The translations under genes and the position numbers were made by a program. Positions 20,501-30,622 of a DNA stretch of 64,000 nucleotides are shown here, in pieces. Every line of letters begins with the position of its first letter. Position 1 is the first letter of the stretch. The DNA is from Pyropia yezoensis. Lineage: Eukaryota; Rhodophyta; Bangiophyceae; Bangiales; Bangiaceae. The stretch is taken from positions 17,965,346 through 18,029,345 of the forward strand of contig CM020618.1 of the NCBI GenBank assembly GCA_009829735.1, read 5' to 3'. The notes under the pieces were generated by a model. That model was not told the origin of the DNA and did no database searches. It saw only the letters and a list, made by a program, of their open reading frames with translations.

Positions 20501-20599
20501 CGGACGGCGGCGCCAGTTGTGCTGCTGTGCAAGGTCTTCGACTCCTCGTGGTACCTGCGAGACGCGATCAGCAAGTATGGAGTGGAGCTCGAGGCGTGA
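17552..20599 (+). CDS. hAT-family transposase, intact 1015 residues
   Basis: Uninterrupted frame from the ATG at 17552. Residues 1-180 are Ala-rich with tandem AREPSTAAAA units. A BED-type zinc finger follows at about 185-245 (KVRKVWGYFEQGTKDY, CLFC, HLATKC). The DDE core has VTISFDGWKSRAARKLLGLV at about 365-385, VGLVSDSASSNVLAKKML at about 450 and VACFPHQLNLMTGGIL at about 480, then KGETRWYSHYGMAHRLLEL. The C-terminal hAT dimerisation segment is at about 740-840 (ERVWSGMGLANTPARSRLDV). An acidic tail follows. The intact length means either a recent mobile copy or a domesticated gene. No terminal inverted repeat pair or 8-bp duplication was found in the near flanks. Codon use is less extreme than in the host genes. 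Confidence 0.88.
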   Translation: MLNDENAAVAAALAAARVVTRATDEDDYYTFDGGADDTTRTAAAMAARMALAARLGAAPTAAAARAREPSTAAAARAREPSTAAAARAGETAPASTAGAGAPTTAATAGETAAGVAGESDRPQAPNATAADGVAGAAGAVGAAVAAGAPAAAGGDEAPRPNSQSTDATTAANPASGSKRTRDKVRKVWGYFEQGTKDYSPTSRTKEVFCLFCVRAKKSRTPINGRADVMATHLATKCNFATRRARLDAAEDDSSSPSRKQRKLNASASSGSGTSTGGPMDSHLTRAWTPSMTREFQDDLLAALLFSSIPFNVLDAPAWRHLFSKWMRGLKALPDRKTMRGPVLRRLLQAVIDAFMKIYFKGAYVTISFDGWKSRAARKLLGLVCTNVGMTDGVVSSDFRGTVDITGVPETAELVKGAVEEEVQKAGAAGEFALPQPTGERLATCPSMVVGLVSDSASSNVLAKKMLASANESLIIVACFPHQLNLMTGGILNHESLAPIVAKMVMVVGWFRNSTKFMGLLEALMVKRLAFVTKGETRWYSHYGMAHRLLELKPALDLFSTKYCDDAALLATMNGGAVIDELRSRRFWSMVRVLCKMLLPIVKEIGMAERRNANLADVASSFGRLHAYFLKLRSETATLAADGSGTLAPPFVLAADPSVRAIIHQLSGATLKILQWRFTRYYNVSELVLAHVLDPERALTGLCTQHGCFAAVDNVVEHFVRLAARFGTLQGEQSAAVTRRAIAALVKYLADGPDSLLLFNPNGTTARIPAVVMWAMCSEFNGTALQQVAQRLLSVCCHAAEMERVWSGMGLANTPARSRLDVARLTSMTRVMLHLRAEHAKDKSAREAFTPGCLMEDEEDIAVADTDGVRSSHARSQAPPDGSTPEVARVNDFDELRETGRSLREELDEELALCSRTGHPTPDELDAQDVDGGGAEREFSDEVAMARYSELLRRCGSQGSTGGPAVPSPSGRGVPGAANGVGDARTAAPVVLLCKVFDSSWYLRDAISKYGVELEA

Positions 20600-20998
20600 T
20601 CCAATGTATAACAGTGGGTGTTTCAATGCATTGAAATTGAAATATAGGTGTGCTACTTTGTGCGTGACACGCTCTCAAAAGGGCGTGACTACGCCGTGAT
20701 CGGGCGTGATCGGGCGTGATCGCACGTCACGCGCGGGTTTTGGGCGCGTGATACCCAAGCCTACAGCGGCTGGCTCCGCCGCGACGCCGACGACCGCATC
20801 CCCACCGCGTGGAGCCACAGCGTCCCGCGACGACCGCGACGGGGATGGCCGCGCGCTCTTGGCGTGCCGCGACGTCACCGTGACGGATGCCTGGGGAGAC
20901 CACCCCGCCCCCGCTGTCCTGCCTCCCGCCTGGCGGCGGGTCCATCCCTTTGTGCTCCTCCCGCCTCCCCCCCCCTTCTTCCCGCCGCGGCGGGTGCC
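20600..20998. other. Region between hAT gene and uvrC with GGCGTGA repeats
   Basis: Positions 20680-20755 hold repeated GGCGTGA words, including the tandem GTGATCGGGC at about 20697-20722. Such clusters can be subterminal transposase sites at a hAT 3' end, but no terminal repeat was identified. From about 20760 the DNA becomes GC-rich and is probably the uvrC leader; the uvrC frame is open back to 20864 but has no ATG before 20999. Confidence 0.4.
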
Positions 20999-21249
20999 AT
21001 GTCCCGCCTGTCCCCCACTTCCACGGCGCTCCCCGCCGCTGCCGCCGCTGCCGCCGCTGTCGCCGCTGCCGCCTTTGCCGCTGCCGCGGCCGCTGCCGCC
21101 GCTGCCACCCCCGTGGCGTTTGCCGCCTCGGCGGCGCCGGCGTACCGGCCGGTGCGCCTGGCCGGCGTGCCGCCAGGCGGGCTGCTCGCCGCCCATGGCA
21201 CGCTCCTGGCGGCCGCCGCCTGCCGCGGCCGCCCGCTGCGCGCCGCGCA

Positions 21250-21282
<33 letters not shown>

Positions 21283-23992
21283 TGCCGCCCGTGCGTCCGC
21301 TTCGACCGCGGGAGGGGGGGGTGACAAGGCGGGGGGGCGCCCACCGACAAGGCGGCGGCAACGCCCTGGTGTGGCAGCGGCGGCGGCGGCGGCGGCGGCG
21401 GCGGGGCAGGTGCCTGGGGTGGCTACCAAGCAGCCACCAGCGTCCCGCTCCCGGGGCCGCCCCCGCGGTTTGGCGGCGGGCGCCCTGCCAGCGTCGTGGA
21501 GCCCCGCCCTCGACGCGCTGCGGTCGTCGGTGTTGGCGGCTCCTGCCGAGGCGGGGGTCTACCTCTTTCGCGACGACGCCAACAGCCTGCTGTACGTGGG
21601 CAAGTCCAAGTCCCTCTCCGCCCGGGTGCGCTCCTATTTTGGGGACCTCTCCCCCCCCCCGCCCGCGGCGGGGGGGGGGGAGGGGGGCGGTGTCAAGCCC
21701 CCCGCGCCGCCGACGCACCTGCCGGCCGCTTCGGGCCTCTCCCCGCGCATCCGCGCCATGGTCTCCCGCGCGCGGAGCGTGGAGTACGTGCTGACGGGCA
21801 CCGAGGCGGCGGCGTTGGCGCTCGAGGCCAACCTCGTGCGCACCCACATGCCACCGTACAATGTGCTGCTCAAGGACGACCGGCGGTACCCGTACGTGGC
21901 GGTCACCTGGTCCGAGGCCTACCCGCGCATCCTCTTCTCCCGCAACCGCAGGCGAGGCCGGGTGGTCGCGGCGGGCAAGGCGGCGCGGGTGGACAGCGGG
22001 GTGGCTGCGGCCGCAGCCGAGGGCGTGTCCACAACCCAGGCCCCGTCGCCTGTCCGTCGCGACCGTGTGTATGGCCCGTTTATGGACGCAGGTGACCTGC
22101 GCAAGGTCCTCAACGCCATCCAGCGGGCCTTCCCCCTGCGTCAGCGACCAACGCCCCTGCACTCGTCGCGGCCGTGTATCAATTACGATATTGGCCGCTG
22201 CCCCGGGGTATGCCAGGAGCTCATCACCCCCCGCGCGTATGCGGACACGGTGACACAGGCAGAGATGGTGCTGCAAGGTCGCACGCCCGAGCTCCTTACC
22301 ACCCTGGAAGTGGACATGTGGGCCGCCTCCGACGCTGAGCGCTACGACGAGGCGGCCACCCTGCGCGACCGCATCCGCACGCTGCGGTCGGCGTTTGCGA
22401 CGACAGACGTGGCGCGCTTAGTCGCTGACGCGTCCTCTGCCGCGGCGTGGGCGGCGGTGGAGGGTGGGGCCGACAGCGGCAGTGGCGGCCGCAGCGGCAG
22501 CCGCGGGTCGGCGGGGGGGCAGGCGGTTGAGGAGGACGTCACCTCCCGGGACGTTGCGGCGGTGGCGGTGGCGCCATCCCACTCTTCGGCTGCTGGCCTG
22601 GCGTCGGTGCTTCTGTTTCAGTGCCGGTCGGGGCAGGTGGTCAACCGATTTGCGTTCTCGTTGCAGGCTGACGCACGTGGCGGGGACGGTGGGGGTGGTG
22701 GCCGGACTGTTGGTGATGGTGGCGACGGCAGCGGCGATGGCAGCGACGGCGGTGGAGACGGTAGTCATGACGATGCGGTGGCGGCGGTCGTTACCGGCAC
22801 TCAGCCCGCCAGCCTGCCGTCGACCCACCGCGTGACAGCGTCTGAGGTCATCCGCGCGGGGACGCCCAAAGCAGATACCACCGCCCAGGCGGTGGCGTTG
22901 CAGGCCGCCCTTGAGCAGCACTACTCCCAGCCCGACCTGCAGGCCGCGGAGCTGCCAGACGAGCTGATCACCGCTCTGCCACTGCCCGACGGCCCCGCCC
23001 TGGCGGCGTTCCTCACCGAAAAGGCCCGGCGCCCTGTGCGCGTGTCGGTGGCGCGGCGGGCCAACGCGGCACTGGCTGGCCTTGCCTTTCGGAACGCGAC
23101 GATGGAGGTAGAGTTTGCCGCCCGTCGCCACGCCGACGCGGACGTGGTGCTGACGGACCTGGCCAACGTCCTTGCCGCTGCGTTTCCCGACGCGGACCCC
23201 TCCCCGCCCGCTGTCGGCCGCCTCGAGGCGTACGACATTAGCCACACGTCTGGGACAGCGGCGGTGGCGTCGCGGGTGGTGTTTATCGACGGCGTGCCGG
23301 TGCCGTCGCTGTACCGGCGGTACCACCTGCGGGAGGAGGGCTCCTCATCCCTCGGAGCTCCCAACGACTTTGCGTCTATGGCGGAGGTGTTGGCCCGCCG
23401 GTTTTCCCGCTCCACCGGCGGCGACGCCTGGCCCGATGTGGTGCTCATTGACGGCGGCAAGGGCCAGCTCTCCGCCGCCGTCGGCGCGCTGACGGCCCTC
23501 GACATTGAGGTGGACGGCGCGGCGCCGCCGTTTCGGGTCTTGTCCTTGGCCAAGCGCGAGGAGGAGGTGTTTGTGCCCGACCAGTCTGCCCCGGTACTGT
23601 CTGGCTCGAGCGTGGGGACAGCAACCGCGGCGTCGGCAGCTGCCGCAGCCGGTGCGGTCGAGGCAGCAGCGACGGGGGCGGGGGGCGACGGCAGCCCCTC
23701 CCCCCCCCCGCCCGCCTCCTCCCCGGCCCTGCTGCTGCTGATGCGCCTCCGGGACGAGGCGCACCGGCACGCGGTCAAGGGCCACCGCGCCCTGCGCGGC
23801 CGCGATGCGACGTCATCGGCCCTTGCCGGCGTGCCCGGCGTTGGGCCTGCCAAGCGCGGGGCGCTGCTGGCGCACTTTGGGGGCTCCCCAGAGGCGGTCG
23901 CCGCGGCGACGGAGGAGCAGCTGACCGCGGCGGCGGGGGTGGGGCCCGCGTTGGCCAGGAGCATCTACAACCACTTTCATCCAGAGGGATGA
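20999..23992 (+). CDS. uvrC: UvrC-type excinuclease subunit C, nuclear-encoded
   Basis: 997 residues from the first in-frame ATG at 20999. It makes both incisions in bacterial nucleotide-excision repair, with UvrA and UvrB. Residues 1-170 are an Ala-rich extension that could be an organelle transit peptide. The GIY-YIG nuclease (about 180-295) has GVYLF, LYVGKS, LSARVRSYF, LEANLVRTHMPPYN. Next come FPLRQR and CINYDIGRCPGVC, then a UVR motif at about 435-465. The RNase-H-like nuclease has YDISHTSGT (about 745), VVLIDGGKGQL (about 815) and RDEAHRHAV (about 918). Two helix-hairpin-helix units end the protein (GVPGVGPAKRGALLAHF, AAAGVGPALARSIY). Low-complexity insertions explain the length; bacterial UvrC is about 600. 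The first of four Fe-S cysteines (FPLRxC in bacteria) is Arg here. Plastid targeting is inferred. Confidence 0.9.
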
Positions 23993-24869
23993 AGGCGGTC
24001 GACGGAATGAGAGCACGGCGTGTGGAACGCAGGGCGGGCGCGGCGAGATACGGAGGCGGGGGGCCCAGTCTGATGGTCATGGGCGTGTCGCCTCGGCGTG
24101 CCGCGTGCAGTGGTGTGTGCGGGCTATCTGTGTCTTTCCCTGGTGCGCTTTCGGGAGGCGCGTAAACTGGCCGTTGCCGCCAAGCCCGCAAGCACCTTGC
24201 CATACCGTACCTATGGCCGTGTGCATTTTTGCATGCCCGAGCTCAGACGGTGGGGGGGTGGGAGGCGGGTGGTCTGTCCGAGCGGGAAGGGCGGGCGGGG
24301 ACGGGGGGGGCGGGAGGTCTTCGACGACCAAGGTGAGGCAGTTGGTTTTACTTTTTCTCGGGTTCATCCAATGACATTGTCAATGTCACCTTTCGAGACA
24401 GTCACGCGTGGGCTGCTGCAGGGCCGCCCAGCCAGCGCAGAGAGGGACGGGTCCGTGCATCAAGGATAGGAGTCCAGCGCGGGGACGGCCTGCCAGCGCA
24501 CAGATGACCGACTTGCCAGCGACCGCGTCTCTCTCGCTTTGGACATCCTCATCCCCCCCTCCCACCCCGTTCCGCCTTTTGTCTATGTCCTTCAAGTCCT
24601 ACTTCTGTGGCAGGTGCGTCTGACGGCTCGTTTGGCGTGTCCGCCTCCCCCTATGGTGTGCTACGTCCCAACCAGGTCAAAGGCGAACCCTCTTTGCGCG
24701 TGGGTGCGACTGCTGCCAACCGGCGCAGCAACGCGTCGTCTCTTCTGCAGTGTCTTCCCCACTTGTCCCACGTGCCCTAGCCCGCTGCACGCAGGCGACC
24801 GGCCTGTGAGGGCAGAGGTGCCCGGCCCTTGGCGTTGCGGGCGTGTGGGAGTGTAGGCGCACGGGGCCC
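23993..24869. other. Intergenic region between uvrC and ankyrin gene
   Basis: About 880 bp of mixed composition with a few G runs. No conserved protein, RNA gene or repeat was recognised on either strand. It should contain the uvrC 3' end and the promoter of the ankyrin gene. Confidence 0.4.
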
Positions 24870-27648
24870 ATGGCGACCACCCAGACGGTGGTGCCGCCGC
24901 CGCGTGTGTCCGAGCCGCCAGCGGGGACCCCGGCGCGCGGTACCCGAAAGCCCCCGCGGTGGGCGACGCAAGAGCGCCCGCTGCCGCCGCTGCACGAGGC
25001 CGCCTGGAGCGGAGGGGTGGCTGCCGTGCGGGCCCTCCTCGAATCCGGCGCGAACGCCGGGGAGGCCAACCACACGGGCGATACGGCTTTGCACTGGGCG
25101 TCAGCCGCGGGGGATGTTGCTTCGGTGGGTGTTCTGGCAGCAGCAGGCACGTGCGTGACCACTGTATCAGACAGAGGCCGGGGTATTCTTGGGAGTAGGG
25201 AAAGCGGCTTTTCGGCGCCGTCACCGACTTCGGTAAAACGCCACTGCATTGCGCGGCGTACAGTACAGTGGAAGTGCGGCGGCTGTGCAATCTTTGCTGT
25301 CTGCTGGCGCCAATGTGAACGCACGCTCCTCAGCAGGGCTGACGGCTCTTCACCTGGTGGGCGGGGGTGACGGCGATGAAGCTGTGCGGGTTTTGTTGGT
25401 CGCGGGCGCCCGCGTGACTGCGACTTCCTGGCCCTTTATTTTTGATGAGTGGCCGTTCTTACCATTGCTGGAGTCGTTTGACCGTCGCAGCCTCCTTCCG
25501 ACTTTTTTTGCTTCAGGCGTCACGCCTCTTCATATGCCTGCCGCAAGAGGCAACGATGCGATTGTTCAGGCTCTCCTGAACGTGGATGATCGCATTGAGT
25601 CTGCGACTGAAGACGGGATGACAGCGCTGTACTTGGCAGCGTGGAGTGGCAGCATCGTGACGGTGCACACTCTGCTCGATGCGGGGGCGGATGTGGCTGC
25701 CGTCGACAGGAATGGGGGGCGCACGGCGCTCCACAAGGCGGGGCAGAGTGGCAGCGCCGCGGCGGTGCAGGCTCTGCTCGATGCGGGGGCGGATGTGGCT
25801 GCCAATGACAGGAGTGGGCGCACGGCGCTCCACAGGGCGGGGTTGAGTGGCAGCACCTCTGCGGTCCAGACTCTGCTCGATGCGGGGGCGGATGTGGCTG
25901 CCGCCGACAAAGACGGGTGCACGGCGCTCCACGGAGCGGGGCGGAGTGGAAGCGCCGTGGCGCTGCAAGCTCTGCTCGATGCGGGGGCGGATGTGGCTGC
26001 CATTGACAGGAGTGGGCGCACGGCGCTCCACCAGGCGGGGCAGAGTGGCAGCGCCGCGGCTGTGCAGACTCTGCTCGATGCGGGGACGGACGTGGCTGCC
26101 GTCAACAAGAACGGGTGGACTGCGCTCCACTGGGCGGGGTGGAGTGGCAGCGCCACGGCGGTGCAGACACTGCTTGATGCCGGGGCACATGTGGCTGCCG
26201 TGGGCAAGTACGGGTGGACTGCGCTTCACGCGGCGGGTTGTCAAGGAAATGCCGCGGCGGTGCGGACCCTGCTCGATGCGGGGGCGGACGTGGCTACCGT
26301 GAATAAGTACGGTCGCACGGCGCTCCATGAGGCGGGTTGGAGTGAAAGCGCCTCGACGGTGCAGACACTGCTCGATGCGGGGGCGGGCGTGGCTGCCGTG
26401 GACGAGGTCGGGTGCACGGCGATGCACAATGCCGCTCGCGCCAGGTCTCGCGGAGCCTTGGTAGCACTCTATGGTGCAGGTGCCAGCTTGGCAGCTCGGG
26501 ACAGTCGAGGACGGACTCCGTTGCATATTGCCGCGGAGGGAGGCCGGCCAGCAATAGTCGCCGCTCTCCTCCTGTGTTTACGCAAGGCACAGGGTGCACA
26601 GGACCGAGGCGATGCGCCGGGCCTTTGTCTTTACATTGAAGCTTCTTACCATGTGGCCGAGCCACCGACTGTCGGCGTGGACGCGGCTGACAACGATGCC
26701 CGGACGCCGGTCCACTACGCCGCCTCTAGAAGTCACACAGCTGTCGTGAGCCTGCTTCTTGGCCACGGTGCCCACTCTGTGGTGATGGACCACATGGGCC
26801 AGACGCCCCTGTTTGCTGCCGCATCGCTCGGCCACGGGGCCATTGTGGACCAGCTGAGCGCCGACCAGCCGGCGAGGGCGGTGAGCACGCCGCTGCATGG
26901 CGCCGGCAAGCACGGGCGGGTGGCGCTGTTTGCCAAGCCCCAGCTGCGTCGCTACGTGAACACCGCCGATGAGACTCGCAACACCCCGCTGCACATTGCC
27001 GCCAGCTCCATGAGGGCGACCTCTGTGAAGGCGCTGGTATCCCTCGGTGGGGACGTGCACGCGCGCAACGAGGACAACGACACCCCGTTCCACGTGGCGG
27101 TGGCCTGGTTGGAGGGCGCGGTGCGCGACGCGGAATCCGTCTGCACGAGGGCGGCGGCCCGGAAGCATGTTGGCCGCCGCCTCCGCCGTGCCGCCGCCGG
27201 CAGCCTGGTGCCACAGGGCCAGGCGGGCGGCGTGGAGGACGTGGCTTGCGTGCCCTGGTGGGTGTGCAACAAGCTGCCAGACTTTCGGGCGATGGTGCTC
27301 TGCTTCCTGACCGCCGGCGTGCGCGTCGGCTGGGTGGCCCGCTGGAGTACCCGGCAGCTGTGCCGCCACATTGCGCGGAGCGCCGACGGGTTTTGGGCCG
27401 CGGCCGTTTGTGCGCCTGGCCCTCCGGGGGGGGGGGGCGCAGCCGGCGGACGAGGAAGAGCGGCCGCCGGCGCGCTCGCGGAAGCACCGGGGCCTCATCC
27501 GCTGAGGGTTGTGTGGCAGCGTGGTTCCACGCCCGAGGCGTGGAAAATGTGTTGGAGCTACAAACTGTTGTCAACCTCAACTTCACTGTCCCACTTGCAA
27601 CCCCCGTGCACGGCTGGAGCAAAGAGGTCGGCCGGGCGCGATGCATAG
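24870..27648 (+). CDS. Ankyrin-repeat protein with frame-damaged 5' end
   Basis: The ATG at 24870 (product MATTQTVVPPPR) opens a frame whose first ankyrin repeats are PLHEAAWSGGVAAVRALLES and TALHWASAAGDVASVGVLAA. About 56 bp after CVTTVS do not fit the repeat pattern. DFGKTPLHCAAYS then appears in a second frame, and from 25249 the main array runs in a third. At the last switch TACAGT is followed by a duplicated ACAGT, a 5-bp duplication that would itself shift the frame. The main frame holds roughly 15 ankyrin repeats, with TALH and LLDAGADVAA motifs, then a Cys/Trp-containing C-terminus (VACVPWWVCNKLPDFRAMVL). The end is 27648 in this frame, or 27505 if the G run at 27427-27437 shifts it (product ending RSRKHRGLIR). 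It is probably a protein-interaction scaffold; the role is unknown. A recent pseudogene is possible. Confidence 0.65.
25628..26440 (+). repeat. Tandem 99-bp ankyrin-coding repeats
   Basis: About eight consecutive units of 99 bp (33 residues) with near-identical DNA, for example CTGCTCGATGCGGGGGCGGA recurring at 99-bp steps. The DNA similarity is higher than the protein fold needs, so recent duplication or gene conversion is likely. Confidence 0.85.
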
Positions 27649-30092
27649 TGTATCCCCTGCCCACACCCAACGCGCCCACCCCTCCGTCGCGTTTCCACAC
27701 CGACTGGCGGACAGACGACGCAGCGGCGGGGCGGCAGCCGCAGCAAACACCACTACCACCAACGGTAGGGGGAGGCGGTCAGCCCACCCCCCGCAATCAA
27801 ACCACCAAACGTGCAGACAGCGGCGGCGGCGGCAGCACGCGGGCCGTCGAGTAGGGAGCCCCCCACGGCGAGAGGCATTGCCGGGCCCCCTTCTCAGCCC
27901 GCAGCAGCGGCGTGCTTGCCGCCAACCCTCGCAGGGGACAGCATACCCGACGGCGGCACGCAGCGTTGAGCCCCCACCCACCCCCTCCCCCGGCCAAGGC
28001 CACCGCCCGTCGCAGCCGGAACTGGGGCGGCGGCCGCGCCAGCGCCGCCGCTGCCGCCGCAGCGAGCCTCGAGGTCGGCGTGGGCTTTGGCGGCCACGGA
28101 GAGAAGGGAATGACGGTGACGCGGGGGGGGTTTACGTAAATGGCAGACGCTCCGCGAGGGGGGGGGGGCACGCCCACCATGTGTGCACGTACATCGACGG
28201 GCACCCCGCCGGCACGCGCGGCATGCGCGTCCCCCACCCCCCCTCAGGGCAAGGAGAGGGCGGGTGCGACGCCGCCGGGGGCCCGCCGCGGCACCCGCTC
28301 CCCTCCTCGGCGGCGGAGCGCCCGCTCGGCACGCCGACCGTCGGCCGCCATCCGCCTTGGCCCGCCCGCCGACGCATCGCGGCGGGCCGGCACCACGCAC
28401 CGGCGCCACTGACAAACCGAGCCAGCTGCCCACGGGCACGGACACTCGAGTGCCACCGCCGCGGCTGCGGGCCGGCGCGAGGAGCTGGGTGCGCTGCGCC
28501 GCGCACGCCCTCGCAGTCGCCATCCTCCGCGGGCATGGAGCGGGCGCGTGTGTGTGCGGGCGCCCGCGGGGGGGGCGGCCCCGCCTGGGCCCCCCCACCC
28601 ATGCGGTTGAGGGGAAAGCGCCAGACGGGCGGGGGGACATGGCGTGGTCACCCCTCCAGGATGGGCGGTTGGTGCCGCGGACATGGAGCGAGATGGGGCA
28701 AGACGGAGGGGGAGGGGAAGGAAGAAGGGGGGGGGTGGGCAGCGGGGCGAAGGAAGGAGGCACGAGCCGGTTTCGTGGTCGTGCAGCGGCACCCCGCCAT
28801 GCTGAGCACTTTTTTCCTTACGCGGACGCTGCACCCTCCCCCCCCCCCCCCCCCTCCCCCCCCCCCGCCTCCCTGGTTGTGCCGGCGGTCCCCCACGGTG
28901 GGCTGCGGCGGCGGCGGCCGCGGCGGCCGGCGTGCCCGTGGCTGCCGCTGGCGGGCTGGTAGCGGAGGCGGCGGCGGCAGCGGATGCCGGGAAGGCTGTG
29001 GCGGCAGGCAGCCCCTGTCTCTTGCTGGCGGCGTCGCGGCGGGTGGTCAAACGGCGGGGGGGGATCCCTTTTCGCCGCTGCGGTGGTGAGCGTCGGGGGG
29101 CACCGCCTCAGCCAGCGGGCGCACGTCTCCTCGCCCACCCGCCGTTGCCATCTCACTCTCGCGCGTGCGCAAGCGGCTGGGGGGGGCGGGGGCCAGCCGC
29201 GCTACTGTAGCCAACAGCCCTCTCCTCTTCCCGTCGGGTGACGATGCTGCGCGGGGTGGGTGTGGGTGGGAGGGCGCGAAAGCGCCAGCTTCTTTTGGAG
29301 GGGGGGGCAGCTTCTCCTCCCCCTTCACAAGTGGCTAACAGAAGAGGGGCCCTCCGTCGACGGGCAGCCATGGACGGGCGCGTGGGAAAGGACGCCAGAG
29401 TGTCCGCTGCCGTATTTTACCCTCACGATGGCGGCGCAGGGGGCGGGGAGCAAGTCAAGGTCAGCGGGTGAGGCGACGCTCCCCCCCCGCACTCTGCCAG
29501 CAATGGCGGCTCTCTGACCACCCGACCCCGCCGAGGAGGCTCCGCCCACCGATGCGGGAGTGGGGTGTGGGCCTATGACTTCCCCCCCCCCCCCCTCCCA
29601 CCTTGGGGAAGGATGGGGCGCCGGGAGGGAGGGCGGGGGCACCTTCCCCAGCGGCCGGCGGCAGCGACGCGCTGGTCAGGGCGCGCGCGCTGCAGAAGGG
29701 CGCGCGCCGGTCCGCCGCCGCCGCCGTTGCCGGCGACCGCCACCGTTGCAGCCGGGCAGGACGCTGGCGGATGTCCCCCCCTCTCTGCCGGTGGCGGCAT
29801 TGGGGGCGGCGGGCACAGGGGGTGGGGGGGGGGGGGTGCGTCCCCGCCCGGGAGGGGCACGCTGGTGCTCCCCGACGGCGGGTGGGTGGGGGCGCGGCCA
29901 GACGGGACCAGGTAGCGTCCATGTCCGTCATCCGCCATTCCTCCCGACTTCCCCCCCCCCCCCCCCCGCCACCACCACGCCTAGAGCCTCTCGTCCCCCC
30001 CACTTGTCCTTTCGTGTGCTTTCCTTCCCACCCGCCCCCACCGGGCCGCCCCCGTCTCCTCGTGCCCCCCCCTCCCGCCTCTTCCCTCCACA
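27649..30092. other. GC-rich region without a confident gene
   Basis: About 2.4 kb with many overlapping open frames on both strands and long C and G runs (for example 28839-28866 and 29941-29967). Some minus-strand stretches look less random (LECPCPWAAGSVCQWRRCVV near 28400-28460), but no frame holds together and no domain is recognisable. Positions 29940-30090 are pyrimidine-rich and form the leader of the next gene. Confidence 0.35.
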
Positions 30093-30622
30093 ATGGCCAC
30101 CCGGGTGGTCCTGACGGCGGCGCTGGTGGCCGCCGTCGTGGTCTCTGCGTCGACCCAGCCGGCACCCCCCGAGTGCACCTACGCGGACGCGTGCTACGGG
30201 GAGCCCCTCAGCGCCCCCGCGGGGGGGCTGCTGCCCGACAGCTGCGACGCCCTGTGGGCGGTCACCCCCGACGGTGGGCTCAGCCCCGCCGGCCAGCCCG
30301 ACGTTGGCCTCCCTGCCCCCCGCACGCCGCCGCCGTCGGCGGCGCCGCTGGTGGCGCTGCCGACGGTGGCGGCGGCGCCACCGCCGAAGCTGACGCAGGC
30401 ACCGTCGCCCGGCGCATGGGGGCCGGCGCTGCTGGCTGTGGGGCCGAAGGTGGGGGTGGGGCGGCGGCGCCCGAGACGCCGGCGCCCGCGCCGCCGGTGG
30501 CCGCGGCGGTGCCGACGGCGCCACCGGCGTCACTGGTGGTGCCGCCGCCGCCGGCGGGGGCGGTCGCGCCCCCCCGGGCCCCCCAGGTGTGCACGTACGC
30601 GGATGCGTGCAAAGTGGGCTGA
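30093..30622 (+). CDS. Small secreted protein with two CTYADAC motifs
   Basis: The ATG at 30093 gives a signal peptide (MATRVVLTAALVAAVVVSAS) followed by PECTYADACYGEPLSAPAGG and LLPDSCDALWAV. A Pro/Ala-rich linker follows. Near 30450, at G-rich sequence, the reading moves to another frame, which ends APPRAPQVCTYADACKVG at 30622. The CTYADAC motif at both ends supports joining the two frames into one protein of about 176 residues. The first frame alone would continue to 30695 with an Arg-rich, unlikely tail. It is probably secreted or wall-associated; no family is recognised. Confidence 0.5.

Noticed and set aside
17301-20760. Terminal inverted repeats for the hAT transposase
   Set aside because: I compared both flanks, including the GGCGTGA cluster, and found no inverted pair or 8-bp duplication. 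The ends remain undefined. The TAGGGCTGTG ends of the 59927 element are not present here.
20999-23992. uvrC as simple bacterial contamination
   Set aside because: The gene has host-like GC, Ala-rich low-complexity insertions and an N-terminal extension like neighbouring nuclear genes, and the surrounding sequence is continuous without N. Contamination is unlikely, though read-level proof is not available here.
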